Shown here: piece by piece, positions 32,999-41,510 of the stretch
Position numbering within the stretch: the first letter of the stretch is position 1
Layout: the number at the start of each line of letters is the position of its first letter
Source of the DNA: Pirellulales bacterium
GTDB taxonomy: Bacteria > Planctomycetota > Planctomycetia > Pirellulales > Thermoguttaceae
Direction: 5' to 3'
Assembly (NCBI GenBank): GCA_020846145.1
Contig: JADLEL010000217.1
Span: 1-64,000, forward strand
Length of the DNA stretch: 64,000 nt
Program-made: the position numbers and the translations under genes
Notes under the pieces: model-generated
The model's input: only the letters and a program-made list of their open reading frames with translations
Databases searched by the model: none
Told to the model about the DNA's origin: nothing

Positions 32999-34219
32999 TC
33001 ACGAACTTTTATGTGAACCGTTCACGCTGGACGGAGCGGCATGATTCGATTTGGCGCGGAGGCGGAAATCGCTGGGAGTGCAGCCGTGGTAGCGCTTGAA
33101 GGCGGTGGTGAACTGCGCGGCGGTGCTGAAGCCGAGCATGACGGCCACGCGCTGCAGCTTATGCGACGTTTCGGCGAGCAATTGTTTGGCCCGCTCGAAC
33201 CGCACCCGCTCCATCTCTGCCTTGGGAGAGCGGCCGAGCGTTTTGAGCAGGCGGCGTTCGAGGGTGGTCCGGCTGACCATCAAATCGCTCACCATGCGCT
33301 CGACGGTGATTCCTTCGCAGGCATGGTCGCGGATATAGCGCACGGCCATCGCGACCTCGGGATCTTCCATGGCCAGCACGTCGGACGACTGCCGCACGCG
33401 GATTCCCCACGGCGCGTACGCCATCGTCCGATCGGGCGGCGGCCCGCCGGCCATCATATCATCGAGTATCGCGGCTCCGTCGTAGCCCAAGCGGAAGGTG
33501 TCTTGTTCGATGCTGCTCAAGGCGGGCCGGGAAAGCCCGCAAACGATTTCGTCGTTATCGACGCCCAGCACCGCGACTTCGTCGGGGACCGCCAGGCCGG
33601 CGCTCGCGCAGGCCGCGAGGACTTGCCGCCCGCGAATGTCGTTGCAGGCGAATACCGCCACCGGACGAGGCAGACTTTTCAGCCAGTCCGCAAGCTGCGC
33701 TTCGGCCAACTCGCCGCTGGTCTCGTGGACGCCGATGTCGGAACTCGGCGAGCGGACATCCGCGGCATGAAAGACGTCCACTCGATTGCCGGCCGCGCCG
33801 AGAATGCGGAGGAAATGCCCGCAACGCTCGTCGGAGAAATTGATTCCCGGATAGCCGCAAAAGGCGAAGCGGCGAAATCCCCGTTCAAGAAAATGCTCGG
33901 CGGCCAACCGGGCGCAGGCTTCCGGGTCGGTGCAGAGCGTCGCGCAGTCGGGTACGCGATGCGCGCCGCGGAGATCCACGACCGGCAGATGCAACTGGGC
34001 TACGCTGCGGGCCATCTGCGCGCTGTTGATTCGCGAGATGACGCCGTCGCCCTGCCACTGCCGCACGGCCTTCGGCAGTTCATCGGCGACGCTGTGTTCC
34101 AAATGCAGCACCTGCCACGCGCCGTGGTTGCGGATGTAGGACGCGACGCCCAAGAGGCAATTTCGGCCCACCGCGCGGGAAGGTTCGATCAGTAATATCA
34201 CTCTACGCGGTTGCCGCAT
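32999..34219 (-). CDS. XylR-type AraC-family transcription regulator
   Basis: The 406-residue protein combines a periplasmic-binding-protein-like sensor (about residues 5-285, LacI/XylR type: ERGFRRFAFCGYPGINFSDE, VFACNDIRGRQVLAAC, VAVLGVDNDEIVCGLS) with a C-terminal AraC HTH domain (about 300-390: VSRTTLERRLLKTLGRSP, VAVMLGFSTAAQFTTAFKRY). Such proteins sense a sugar and activate catabolic genes. The start MRQPRRV at 34219 is favoured; the frame is open farther upstream without protein-like content. The gene immediately upstream of the 968-residue glycan-active enzyme, with the same strand and a 33-base gap, suggests autoregulated control of that enzyme. Confidence 0.9.
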   Translation of the reverse strand: MRQPRRVILLIEPSRAVGRNCLLGVASYIRNHGAWQVLHLEHSVADELPKAVRQWQGDGVISRINSAQMARSVAQLHLPVVDLRGAHRVPDCATLCTDPEACARLAAEHFLERGFRRFAFCGYPGINFSDERCGHFLRILGAAGNRVDVFHAADVRSPSSDIGVHETSGELAEAQLADWLKSLPRPVAVFACNDIRGRQVLAACASAGLAVPDEVAVLGVDNDEIVCGLSRPALSSIEQDTFRLGYDGAAILDDMMAGGPPPDRTMAYAPWGIRVRQSSDVLAMEDPEVAMAVRYIRDHACEGITVERMVSDLMVSRTTLERRLLKTLGRSPKAEMERVRFERAKQLLAETSHKLQRVAVMLGFSTAAQFTTAFKRYHGCTPSDFRLRAKSNHAAPSSVNGSHKSS

Positions 34220-34678
34220 CGGCCTTTTTCCGTCGAAAAAACGTAAGCCCTGGAGAATATCCCCTCGATAAATTTTGGAAAGGCGAGAAATCGTCGTGCA
34301 ACACCCCAAGTGGATTTCACCATAACCTACAAGCCATCTTCGGGCTACCCCCCCGTTGAAAAATGGCGAAATTTGAATATCTAAAGGTGAAATGTGAATA
34401 GCGGCGCGGATTGGTTTTCCTCCCGGCGGATTACGGCGGGAAAAATAATGCAATCTTCGATTTCATATCGAGAAACGTTGGGGAATTCGCCGCGGAGATT
34501 GCGGCGCAGCGGCAATGAAAGAAAAATCCCCCGGCGGAAACCGAGGGATTCAATGCGGGCCGCGCCGGGCGAAATTCTTCGAGCCGCCGGTTAGCGGACC
34601 GTTGAAAAGTCCGATGTTGGGGTGGCAGTACAACTGCCATCCCATCTTGGAGAGAAATTCCACCTTTTCAACGGGCTG
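34220..34678. other. Intergenic region with hairpins, no gene
   Basis: This region probably holds the regulator promoter. AATCCCCCGGCGGAAACCGA, followed by GGGATT, forms a hairpin near 34530-34555. 34599-34674 is a repeat with ends CCGTTGAAAAG and CTTTTCAACGG enclosing GGGGTGGCAGTACAACTGCC and ATCCC, related to elements at 21881-22054 and 50581-50705. The repeat ends at the stop codon of the TlpA-like gene. Confidence 0.6.
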
Positions 34679-36583
34679 TTAGCGGAGGATTTTTTTCAAC
34701 GCGGCTTCCACTTCGATGGCTTGGATGTTTTTACTGAGCACTTTGCCTTGCGGATCGATCAGGATCAGCGTGGGCACGGTGAGGATGCCGAGCTGGTTGG
34801 CCGGCGGGCTGTCGAGGCCGCCCGGCTCGAAAACTTGCGGCCAGGGCAGCTTGTTTTCGGCCAGATATTTTTCCACTTCCACCCGGTCGTTGTCCAAGCT
34901 CACGCTAACCACCACGAAGTTTTTGCCGTATTTGGCCATGAGTTCCTTGAGCACGGGCATGTCGCGCCGCGCGGCGTCGCTCCAGGTCGCCCAGTATTGC
35001 AGCAGCACGGCTTTGCCGCGAAACTCGGACGCCGATAAATTCAACGGTTTGCCCGAGAGGCTGCGGGCGGCGAATTTGATGGGCTTGCCTTCCGATTCCA
35101 GCCGCAGCCGCGCGCCGATCGCCTTTTGCGCTGCCGTGGAATCGGCAAATTCCTTCTCGATGCGGCCGTACCACTTGATCGCTTCTTCTTCCTGGCCCGA
35201 AAATTCGTCGGCGAACGCCAATTGCAGCATCGCTTCGGCGGCGTCCGGCGCGGCGGGATATTCTTTCAAGAATCCTTCCAAACTTTTCAGCCATTCGGTT
35301 TGGATTTTCGCGCCGTCGGCCTTGGGCGCCTGCCAGGCCAAGGCGTTGGCCGCCATCATTTGCCGGAATTTCACGTAGGCCGCCAGGGTTTTGTCGGCGT
35401 TGTTCTTCTGCAGCGAATCGAAGAGCTTTTCCAGGCGTTCGGCGCCGTCGCGAAGTTGGCCCATCTGCACGGCCGCGCCGATCATGTCGGTGAGCTGCCG
35501 CAGCCACATCGCCCGATCTTCGCCGTTTTTCGCGGCAGCGGCGATTTTTTCGAGCAATTCGGCGCGCTTCTCCAGGTAGGCCGCCTGCCTTTCGGGCGTC
35601 TTCGCCTGGGCCGAGGTTTTATCGTGCTCTTCCAATTCGGCTAGCAGTTTTTGCATCTCGTCGCCGCCGCCGGCGCCGCCGCTTTCGCCCCGATTGGGCG
35701 ATTGGAAAAAGAATCCGCCCGCCACGGCGTCGCTCGGACCGTCGCCCGCCTCGCGCGGCGCGCCGATCGCCTTCCAGCAATCGCCGACTTGAATCAGCGT
35801 TCCGATCTGGACCTGGGCGTGCTTTCCGGCCGTCTGCACGATGGCCGTCACGTTTTCATAGACGCGCAGGTCTTTGGTCGATTCTTCGGTGCCCGCCGGA
35901 ACCGCGCCGGGCTTGTTGCCGCTGAATTGCTCCCACGCGGTTTGCGGTCCGACCGATTTTTGCTTCTCGGCAATTTGTTGGAAATCGGCCTTCAACTTGG
36001 CGAGCTTTTCGGCGAGTTCGTCGGCTTTCGCCTTGCCCAGGCCCAAAGTTTGCAGTTCGTCGGCCGTCAGCGCGACCCGGGCGAAACGATCGTAGTCGCG
36101 GGTCGCCAGCGCGGCCACGATTTCGGCGGTCGCCTCCTCGGCCGAGATGCACTTCCAGGAGTCGATCGCGCCGTCCTCATTCGCATCGATTCCCCAGCGC
36201 GTTCCGCCCGTATTGAACCAGCGGTATTGATCGGCCTTGCCGTTGAAATTCGCGTCGATATCGCGATAGACCTCGATGCCCTCGTTGTAATAGCACCAGC
36301 AATCCACCAGATTGTCGCCGTTGGTGTCGAGAAATCGCCGCAAGGTCTTTTCCTGGGGATCATTAACAATCCAACCGACCTGTCCCCCCAGCTTGTGGGC
36401 GGTAATTTTGCATTTGGCGATTTCTTGAGGAGCGGGCAGATCGAAATCCACGCTCTTTTGCAAGGGTACGTGCTTAAGCGCTTGCTCTGCCGTGGGCGTT
36501 GCCGCCCCCGTCTCGGCAACATTAGTCGCCAAGTAGATTCCGAGAAATAAAGCCGGAGTTACCAAAATACGCAGTCTTTCCAT
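34679..36583 (-). CDS. Exported TlpA-like thioredoxin-fold protein lacking the CXXC motif
   Basis: The 634-residue protein has a signal peptide (MERLRILVTPALFLGIYLAT, cleaved near GAA 27). Residues 85-150 contain EF-hand-like loops (DTNGDNLVD, DIDANFNGKADQ, DANEDGAIDSW), and the middle is helical with TPR-like character. The C-terminal 150 residues are a TlpA/AhpC-type thioredoxin fold (GKAVLLQYWATWSDAARRDM, PVLKEL, VPTLILIDPQGKVL). At the redox site WCxxC is replaced by WSDAAR (about 527-532), so disulfide chemistry is unlikely. Similar modular thioredoxin-like proteins are common in planctomycetes. A structural or calcium-binding role is an inference. Confidence 0.85.
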   Translation of the reverse strand: MERLRILVTPALFLGIYLATNVAETGAATPTAEQALKHVPLQKSVDFDLPAPQEIAKCKITAHKLGGQVGWIVNDPQEKTLRRFLDTNGDNLVDCWCYYNEGIEVYRDIDANFNGKADQYRWFNTGGTRWGIDANEDGAIDSWKCISAEEATAEIVAALATRDYDRFARVALTADELQTLGLGKAKADELAEKLAKLKADFQQIAEKQKSVGPQTAWEQFSGNKPGAVPAGTEESTKDLRVYENVTAIVQTAGKHAQVQIGTLIQVGDCWKAIGAPREAGDGPSDAVAGGFFFQSPNRGESGGAGGGDEMQKLLAELEEHDKTSAQAKTPERQAAYLEKRAELLEKIAAAAKNGEDRAMWLRQLTDMIGAAVQMGQLRDGAERLEKLFDSLQKNNADKTLAAYVKFRQMMAANALAWQAPKADGAKIQTEWLKSLEGFLKEYPAAPDAAEAMLQLAFADEFSGQEEEAIKWYGRIEKEFADSTAAQKAIGARLRLESEGKPIKFAARSLSGKPLNLSASEFRGKAVLLQYWATWSDAARRDMPVLKELMAKYGKNFVVVSVSLDNDRVEVEKYLAENKLPWPQVFEPGGLDSPPANQLGILTVPTLILIDPQGKVLSKNIQAIEVEAALKKILR

Positions 36584-36809
36584 GACATTTCCCTTTTCGA
36601 AATATGCTCAAAACGCACAACGCCTGAAAAACATCGCAGCATCTTCATTTCATTCGGCGAATCGAGGTTGGTAACATAATCCGTTTGCGGAAAATATGCC
36701 GATTCTACACAATTTTCCTGATTCCCAGACTTCTGCCAGGGAATGCCCTGCTGGAGGGGGCTTTCGCCGCGAAGCAAGAGCGCGGGTGGCCCCTCCCCGA
36801 AAGAGCATT
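36584..36809. other. Upstream region of the TlpA-like gene
   Basis: This region contains the leader and presumably the promoter of the minus-strand TlpA-like gene. A short inverted pair (TGCCAGGGAATGCCCTG) lies near 36735. I see no gene. Confidence 0.4.
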
Positions 36810-37149
36810 TGGATAAGGGGATAAGGGGGACAGGCGCGCTTATCGACAAGAGAGGCGAGGTTATGGTAGTCTCCGGGGATGCCGCGCGCCGCACGAATTG
36901 CTCCCGGAGGAATGCTGTTCCACGTCTTGAATCGAGGCGTGGGCCGGATGGACTTGTTTTCCAAGGAGGAGAATTATGCCGCCTTCAAAGACCTCTTGGG
37001 AGCAGACCCGCGAATCGCGGCCGATGCGGATTTGCGCGTATTGCCTAACGCCCAATCGCCGGCACTTGGTGCTTTGGCCCGAACGTGACGGCGAGTTGGC
37101 AGCGTTCATGGCGGCAATCGACGAATAAGCGCGCCTGTCCCACTTATCC
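36810..37149. mobile_element. Relic of a RAYT/REP-type element 1
   Basis: Terminal inverted repeats GGATAAGGGGGACAGGCG at the left (about 36818-36842) and their complement at the right (37124-37149) enclose a broken REP-associated tyrosine transposase gene. The right terminus supplies the last codon and stop of the PEP-CTERM gene at 37144-38067. A second, more deleted member with the same ends is at 38211-38459. Confidence 0.85.
36879..37128 (+). pseudogene. Broken REP-associated tyrosine transposase (RAYT)
   Basis: The frame starts MPRAARIAPGGMLFHVLNRG and VGRMDLFSKEENYAAF, the classical RAYT N-terminus. After about 45 codons it shifts frame; the continuation MRICAYCLTPNRRHLVLWPE is readable in another frame and ends at 37128. 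The catalytic HUH pair normally found as PNHWHLVLWP is mutated to PNRRHLVLWP. Most of the central and C-terminal protein, including the catalytic tyrosine region, is missing. It is inactive. Confidence 0.92.
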
Positions 37150-38067
37150 TAGCATCCTAGAGCGGCGCAACGCGCCCACACAGCTCAGGCCGATGCCGAG
37201 CAGGGCCAACATCCCCGGCTCGGGAACCGCGGGTAGGCGGTAATCGAAACCCGATGCCGACGCGAGGGTGAAGTCGGAGAGGGGAGTATCTCCAATCCAG
37301 ACGCTCCCTCCAAGCCACTGCGCCGAGTTGCCAAATGCCGACTCGGCATCGAAGTTCTGGTCCCATGGCCCCAAGAATTCCCCGCGGACATACGTTGACA
37401 GTTCCGAGATGAGGTTGAACGCCGCGCCATTGGGCACCCGGAAGCGGCCGTGCTGGATCTCGTCGACGTCGATTACACTGCTCGAGGGACCGCTGTAACC
37501 TGCCCCTATGTCATGCTGAAGGCTGGGCCGCGTGATCCAGTCTCCATATTCGTTCAATAACATGCCGAAGCCCATCCTGCTGTACACCAGCGCGTATGGA
37601 GTACTGTTTGCCTCCATGTGCCCGTGCAGCCGGATGGAAAAGACGACATCCACCGGCGCGCCCGGTGCTGCGCTGGGCGTGGATACCGTCAGCACATCGG
37701 TCCATTTCGAGGTGGCATTGATCCAACCATAATGGCCGGTCTGAGGCGCGCCATAGGGCCTGTTTGCCCACATCGACACGCCGGAACCGTTTCTGCCGTA
37801 ATCGGTAAACGCGGCCGCGTTCTGGCCGGACGTAGGAGACGCGCCGGCGGTAACCGGCCCGAAAGTTTGCGAGACATGCGTCGGACAGACATTGATACCG
37901 CAAGACCATGAATCCCCGCTCAGCGTCACCTCGACACTCGGCGAGAAAAGTCCCGCCCGGCCAGGCCCCGCCCAAGCGGAAAGCAAGCCGGCCAGGATCA
38001 GCGCATGTGCGAAACGAAATTGATGCAAGAAACACGAGAAACACGTTTTCTTGGAATTCACGATCAT
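37144..38067 (-). CDS. PEP-CTERM sorting domain protein
   Basis: The 307-residue exported protein has an N-terminal signal (about residues 18-38, HALILAGLLSAWAGPGRAG) and a C-terminal PEP-CTERM tag: VPEPGMLALLGIGLSCVGAL followed by RRSR, recognised by exosortase. The body is beta-rich with Gly, Ser and Asn (GHYGWINATSKWTDVLTV), as in secreted surface proteins of this class. No enzyme motif is seen. The terminal Gly codon and TAA stop lie inside the inverted repeat of the adjacent RAYT relic, so the original C-terminus may have been slightly different. An exosortase gene is not in the window. Confidence 0.9.
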   Translation of the reverse strand: MIVNSKKTCFSCFLHQFRFAHALILAGLLSAWAGPGRAGLFSPSVEVTLSGDSWSCGINVCPTHVSQTFGPVTAGASPTSGQNAAAFTDYGRNGSGVSMWANRPYGAPQTGHYGWINATSKWTDVLTVSTPSAAPGAPVDVVFSIRLHGHMEANSTPYALVYSRMGFGMLLNEYGDWITRPSLQHDIGAGYSGPSSSVIDVDEIQHGRFRVPNGAAFNLISELSTYVRGEFLGPWDQNFDAESAFGNSAQWLGGSVWIGDTPLSDFTLASASGFDYRLPAVPEPGMLALLGIGLSCVGALRRSRMLG

Positions 38068-38210
38068 CCCCCCTGCCTCCTGAAATTTGAGTGTTAGGAA
38101 AGTGATAGGAAATCAATGAATGAGTGATAGGAAATCTGACTTTTCCCACCGGAAAGTATGATCAGTGAGTAGGAGAATGTCAATTGCACTAGAAGGTGGT
38201 TTGACGGGCT
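38068..38210. other. Leader of the PEP-CTERM gene
   Basis: This spacer contains repeated GTGATAGGAAATC units (38101-38136), so a short direct repeat lies in the leader of the minus-strand gene. A CCTGCCTCCTG tract next to the start reads CAGGAGGCAGG on the coding strand, a good Shine-Dalgarno. Confidence 0.6.
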
Positions 38211-38459
38211 GGATAAAGGGGGGGGCAGGCGCGCTTAGTACCTGTCCAACATCAACTCCGCGATTTTCTCGTACCTAGTCTCCCGCCTGGGAACGCAATG
38301 TCCGCGAGGCTCCCGCCTCGCAGAATCGCCAACCAAACCGTGTCCGCGACGAACAAAACGCGGTCTTGATACTGAACAGGTGCTCTGGCCCGAACGTGAC
38401 GGCGAGTTGGCCGCGTTCGTGCCGCAATTGACGAATAAGCGCGCCTGTCCCCCTTATCC
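38211..38459. mobile_element. Relic of a RAYT/REP-type element 2
   Basis: Left terminus GGATAAAGGGGGGGGGCAGG at 38211 and the inverted right terminus at 38434-38459 match element 1. Only about 18 codons of the RAYT 3' part remain (LWPERDGELAAF at 38382-38420). The middle contains other repeat debris. The right end overlaps the last codon and stop of the ATP sulfurylase gene. The element is non-autonomous. Confidence 0.85.
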
Positions 38460-39710
38460 CGCCATCGCCTTGGTGAGAATGGTGGCGGTGCTTTCGCGCA
38501 TCACGCGGGGATCGACCGGTTCGCCGGCCAGCAGGCAGCGGCGGACTTCCTTGCCGGAGATGAACAGCGGCTTCTCGTCCTTGTGGTTGTCCATCAGATC
38601 GACGCGGCCGATCGACTCGTAATAGGCGGCGAAACCGACGTTCAGCGGCTTGATCTGCAGATCGCCGCCGAGCCGGTTGAAAATTTCCTGGGCGTCGAAA
38701 TCGCCCCAAATGGCCGTGCCATCGTGGTACGGCGCATCGGCGTGCTTCCGTCCGATGACGATGTCGGTGAAGCCGAAATTCTGCCGGTAGATGCCGTGCA
38801 TCACCGCCTCTTTTGGCCCGCCGTAGAACATTTTGATGTCCAGTCCGAGCAGGATCACGCGGTCGGGCACCGATTCGCCGCGCGGTCCCCAAAGCGCCGC
38901 ATCGCTATCGCCCTCGCCCAACGAACGATTCTTGATGAGCGCCTCGTAGGTGTGCATCCGCACGTCGGCGTGAACGTCGTCGCCCTTGGTCTCGCCGATC
39001 AGCGGATTCAAGCATGCCCCGGCGTTCAGGCCTTGGCGAAGCAGCGTTTCGAGGCCGTAAACCAAGGCGTATTCGTGCGCCCGATGCAGCGGATTGCGCG
39101 TTTGGAAGGCCACCACCCGTTGCCAGCCTTTTTCGGCCAGCAGCTTGCGGACTTCGCGCGGCGTAAGCACGTATCGGGCGAATTCGGGGTGCTTGGGCTG
39201 CGGCAGGACCTCGATCGTGCCGCCCAACAGGTGCGTTTTGTCGGCGTCGCCCTTGAGGACCATGTCGCCGCCGGGATGATCGGTCCGCTCGGTCAGATAA
39301 ACGCTCTTCAAATAGCGCATCTTGTCCCAGGGAAAAATGTCATTAACGGTCAGCACGGCCACGACTTCCCCCTCCGAACTAATTAGTGCCGCTTTCTGAC
39401 CGACCTTGAGTTGCTTGGCCAACGATTCCGTCACCGGCAGCGAAAGGGGAATCGTCCAGGCGTAGAGTTTGCCGTTGTGTTCGATCACCGATTCATCGAG
39501 CACGCGCTGGTAAGTTGCGGAATCCATCGGGCCGGTCAAAGGGCTAAGCCCGCCGTCGCCGAAACGATAAACCGTCGAAAGATCGGCATCCGAGACGGGC
39601 ACTTTCGCCAGGGTTTTCGCCTCGGCGAGAAAATCGGCTATTTTCTCCGTCGGAACGGTGCGGCAAACAGGCTCACTCAAACCACCATGTGGAGGTATTA
39701 ACGAATTCAT
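38454..39710 (-). CDS. sat: Sulfate adenylyltransferase (ATP sulfurylase)
   Basis: The 418-residue enzyme forms adenosine 5'-phosphosulfate from ATP and sulfate, the first step of sulfate assimilation. It is the homo-oligomeric Sat type, not CysD/CysN. The N-terminal PUA-like domain (residues 1-170) is followed by the catalytic domain with [11 protein letters not shown] (about 199-209), the HIGH-like nucleotide-binding motif, and [11 protein letters not shown] near residue 320. Length is normal. It ends MAG-stop, with GGA and TAA provided by the RAYT element terminus. No adenylylsulfate kinase or reductase is adjacent. Confidence 0.95.
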   Translation of the reverse strand: MNSLIPPHGGLSEPVCRTVPTEKIADFLAEAKTLAKVPVSDADLSTVYRFGDGGLSPLTGPMDSATYQRVLDESVIEHNGKLYAWTIPLSLPVTESLAKQLKVGQKAALISSEGEVVAVLTVNDIFPWDKMRYLKSVYLTERTDHPGGDMVLKGDADKTHLLGGTIEVLPQPKHPEFARYVLTPREVRKLLAEKGWQRVVAFQTRNPLHRAHEYALVYGLETLLRQGLNAGACLNPLIGETKGDDVHADVRMHTYEALIKNRSLGEGDSDAALWGPRGESVPDRVILLGLDIKMFYGGPKEAVMHGIYRQNFGFTDIVIGRKHADAPYHDGTAIWGDFDAQEIFNRLGGDLQIKPLNVGFAAYYESIGRVDLMDNHKDEKPLFISGKEVRRCLLAGEPVDPRVMRESTATILTKAMAG

Positions 39711-40095
39711 GGGGCAGATCCTTCCTGCACTATCTAGGGGGTGGTGATAAAAGGTAAACCGGCAAGTATAGAGAGCTTAAGTGAGGAGTTCAACCCGAAA
39801 TGTAAAGTGGAGGAGAAGAAACAAGATTGATTTGGTGTAGATTTTAGATTGAAAACCTGTCCAAAGTGGAAAGTGCTTATCCTGTCATAATGGCAGACTT
39901 GACCTATTACAGAGACTCTACAGGAATATCGATGCATGAATTATTTCCGTTGTGTTTTCTCGTGTTTTTGATGTAAGATACCAATAGAAAAGGCTTTACC
40001 GCAAATAATTTAGCGGCGAAAAACAAGATATTTCAGACACTCGGCACTTAAATTGCTAGAGAAGTGATTTAGACCATCCGATCAAAAAACTTGCC
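39711..40095. other. Divergent promoter region of sat and the response regulator
   Basis: AT-rich intergenic DNA (for example 39941-40080) with no ORF. It must contain both promoters. I see no convincing riboswitch or operator, only short palindromes. Confidence 0.4.
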
Positions 40096-40485
40096 ATGCG
40101 ACTCGAAACGCCCTCACTGCTGATTACCGATGACGATCTGGCTTATCGGGAAACCCTGCGCGGGGTGTTCGAGCATCGGGGAATTCGCACGTTATTGGCA
40201 TGCGATGGCGAAGAAGCCCTGAAAATCGTGCAAAGCGAACCGGTGCATATCGTCTTGCTCGATATGCACATGCCCAAACTCTCCGGCCTGGAAACCTTGC
40301 AGCGGCTCAAGGAAATCCGCGCGCTGCTCCCCTGCATTTTGCTTTCCGCCCATTTGGACGAGATCATTATCGAACAGGCGCGCTTGGCCCATGCCTTCTC
40401 GGTGCTCTCGAAGACGGTAACCTTGAGCCAAATTCGCAGCGTCGTTCGTCAGGCCCTGGAACGCACCTATGCCTGGCAGGGGTGA
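40096..40485 (+). CDS. Single-domain response regulator
   Basis: The 129-residue protein is a stand-alone CheY-like receiver: acidic Asp 12 and Asp 13 in TDDD, phospho-acceptor Asp 56 in VLLDMHMPKLSG, Ser 84 in LLSAH and Lys 106 in LSKTV. It has no output domain. It is two bases from the following SDR gene (TGA then ATG), so the two are translationally coupled or cotranscribed. No histidine kinase lies nearby. The output presumably works by protein contact. Confidence 0.93.
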   Translation: MRLETPSLLITDDDLAYRETLRGVFEHRGIRTLLACDGEEALKIVQSEPVHIVLLDMHMPKLSGLETLQRLKEIRALLPCILLSAHLDEIIIEQARLAHAFSVLSKTVTLSQIRSVVRQALERTYAWQG

Positions 40486-40487
40486 TT

Positions 40488-41510
40488 ATGGCGAAGGTAT
40501 TGGTAACCGGTGCGAGCGGATTCATTGGACGGCACCTCGTCTCCGCGCTCGTGTCGCAAGGCGACGAGGTCGCTTGCCTGGTTCGCCCCACCTCGCGCGT
40601 GGATTGGCTGAAACCGTTTGAAATACAGCTCTTTCACGGCGATATCACCGAATCCGGCGGCCTCTCGCAATACGTCGCGGGGCGGGATTATGTCTATCAC
40701 CTCGCGGGCCGCACGCTTGCCTTGACCAGCGGGGAGTACTATCGGGTCAACCAGCTCGGCGTGCGAAATATCGCCGAGGCCTGCGCGAAGCAAACCACTC
40801 CGCCGGTGCTTCTGACGGTGTCCTCTCTCGCGGCGGCGGGGCCGGCGGTTTGGGGGCGGCCATCGATCGAATCCGATCCGCCCGTTCCGGTCTCGGTCTA
40901 TGGCCGGAGCAAACGCGCCGGCGAAATCGAAGCCGAAGCGCGTGCCGATCGCGTGCCGATTACCGTCGTCCGCCCGCCCATCGTTCTCGGCGAGGGGGAC
41001 AAAATGGGCTTGAGCATGTTCTGGTCGATCGATCGTTTCGGGTTTCATCTCGTGCCGAGCTTGGGCCGCAACCGATTTTCATTGATTCATGTGGCCGATT
41101 TGGTGGAACTGATCCTCCGCGCGGCGCGCCGCGGACGAAGGCTTCCGCCGCCGCCTTTGAACGGTTCGCCGCGAACGGGAGAGGGATATTATTTCGCGTC
41201 CTGCGAAGTCGATCCCGTCTATGACGATTTGGGCCGAATGATTGGCAAAGCCCTCGAATGCCGCCGCGTGTTCCCCGTGCATCTGGCGGTTCCATTGGTG
41301 TGGATGGTCTCGGCGGGCGTGGAGGCGATTTCGCGGATCGAACGCCGCCCGCTGTATCTGCACATCGATAAGGCGCGCGAAATCACCGCCGGTTCCTGGT
41401 GCTGCACCTCGCGCGCCGCACGCGCCGACTTCGATTTCCAAGTCGGTGCGCCGCTGGCCGATCGCTTGCGTCAAACCGTCGAGTGGTATCGCCGCGAAGG
41501 ATGGCTTTAA
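40488..41510 (+). CDS. NAD(P)-dependent epimerase/dehydratase (extended SDR)
   Basis: The 340-residue protein has the extended short-chain dehydrogenase pattern: dinucleotide-binding TGASGFIG (7-14, spacing GxxGxxG), a conserved Ser in LLTVSSLAAAG, and YGRSK with Tyr 138 and Lys 142. Residues about 150-260 form the substrate-specific part. Such enzymes act on nucleotide sugars, flavonoid-like or steroid-like substrates; the exact one is unknown. It is coupled to the preceding response regulator, an uncommon pairing that may mean regulated surface-sugar or lipid modification. Confidence 0.88.
   Translation: MAKVLVTGASGFIGRHLVSALVSQGDEVACLVRPTSRVDWLKPFEIQLFHGDITESGGLSQYVAGRDYVYHLAGRTLALTSGEYYRVNQLGVRNIAEACAKQTTPPVLLTVSSLAAAGPAVWGRPSIESDPPVPVSVYGRSKRAGEIEAEARADRVPITVVRPPIVLGEGDKMGLSMFWSIDRFGFHLVPSLGRNRFSLIHVADLVELILRAARRGRRLPPPPLNGSPRTGEGYYFASCEVDPVYDDLGRMIGKALECRRVFPVHLAVPLVWMVSAGVEAISRIERRPLYLHIDKAREITAGSWCCTSRAARADFDFQVGAPLADRLRQTVEWYRREGWL

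Noticed and set aside
36879-37088. Functional 69-residue gene
   Set aside because: The frame is the intact N-terminus of a RAYT that then runs out of frame; the true continuation is in another frame.
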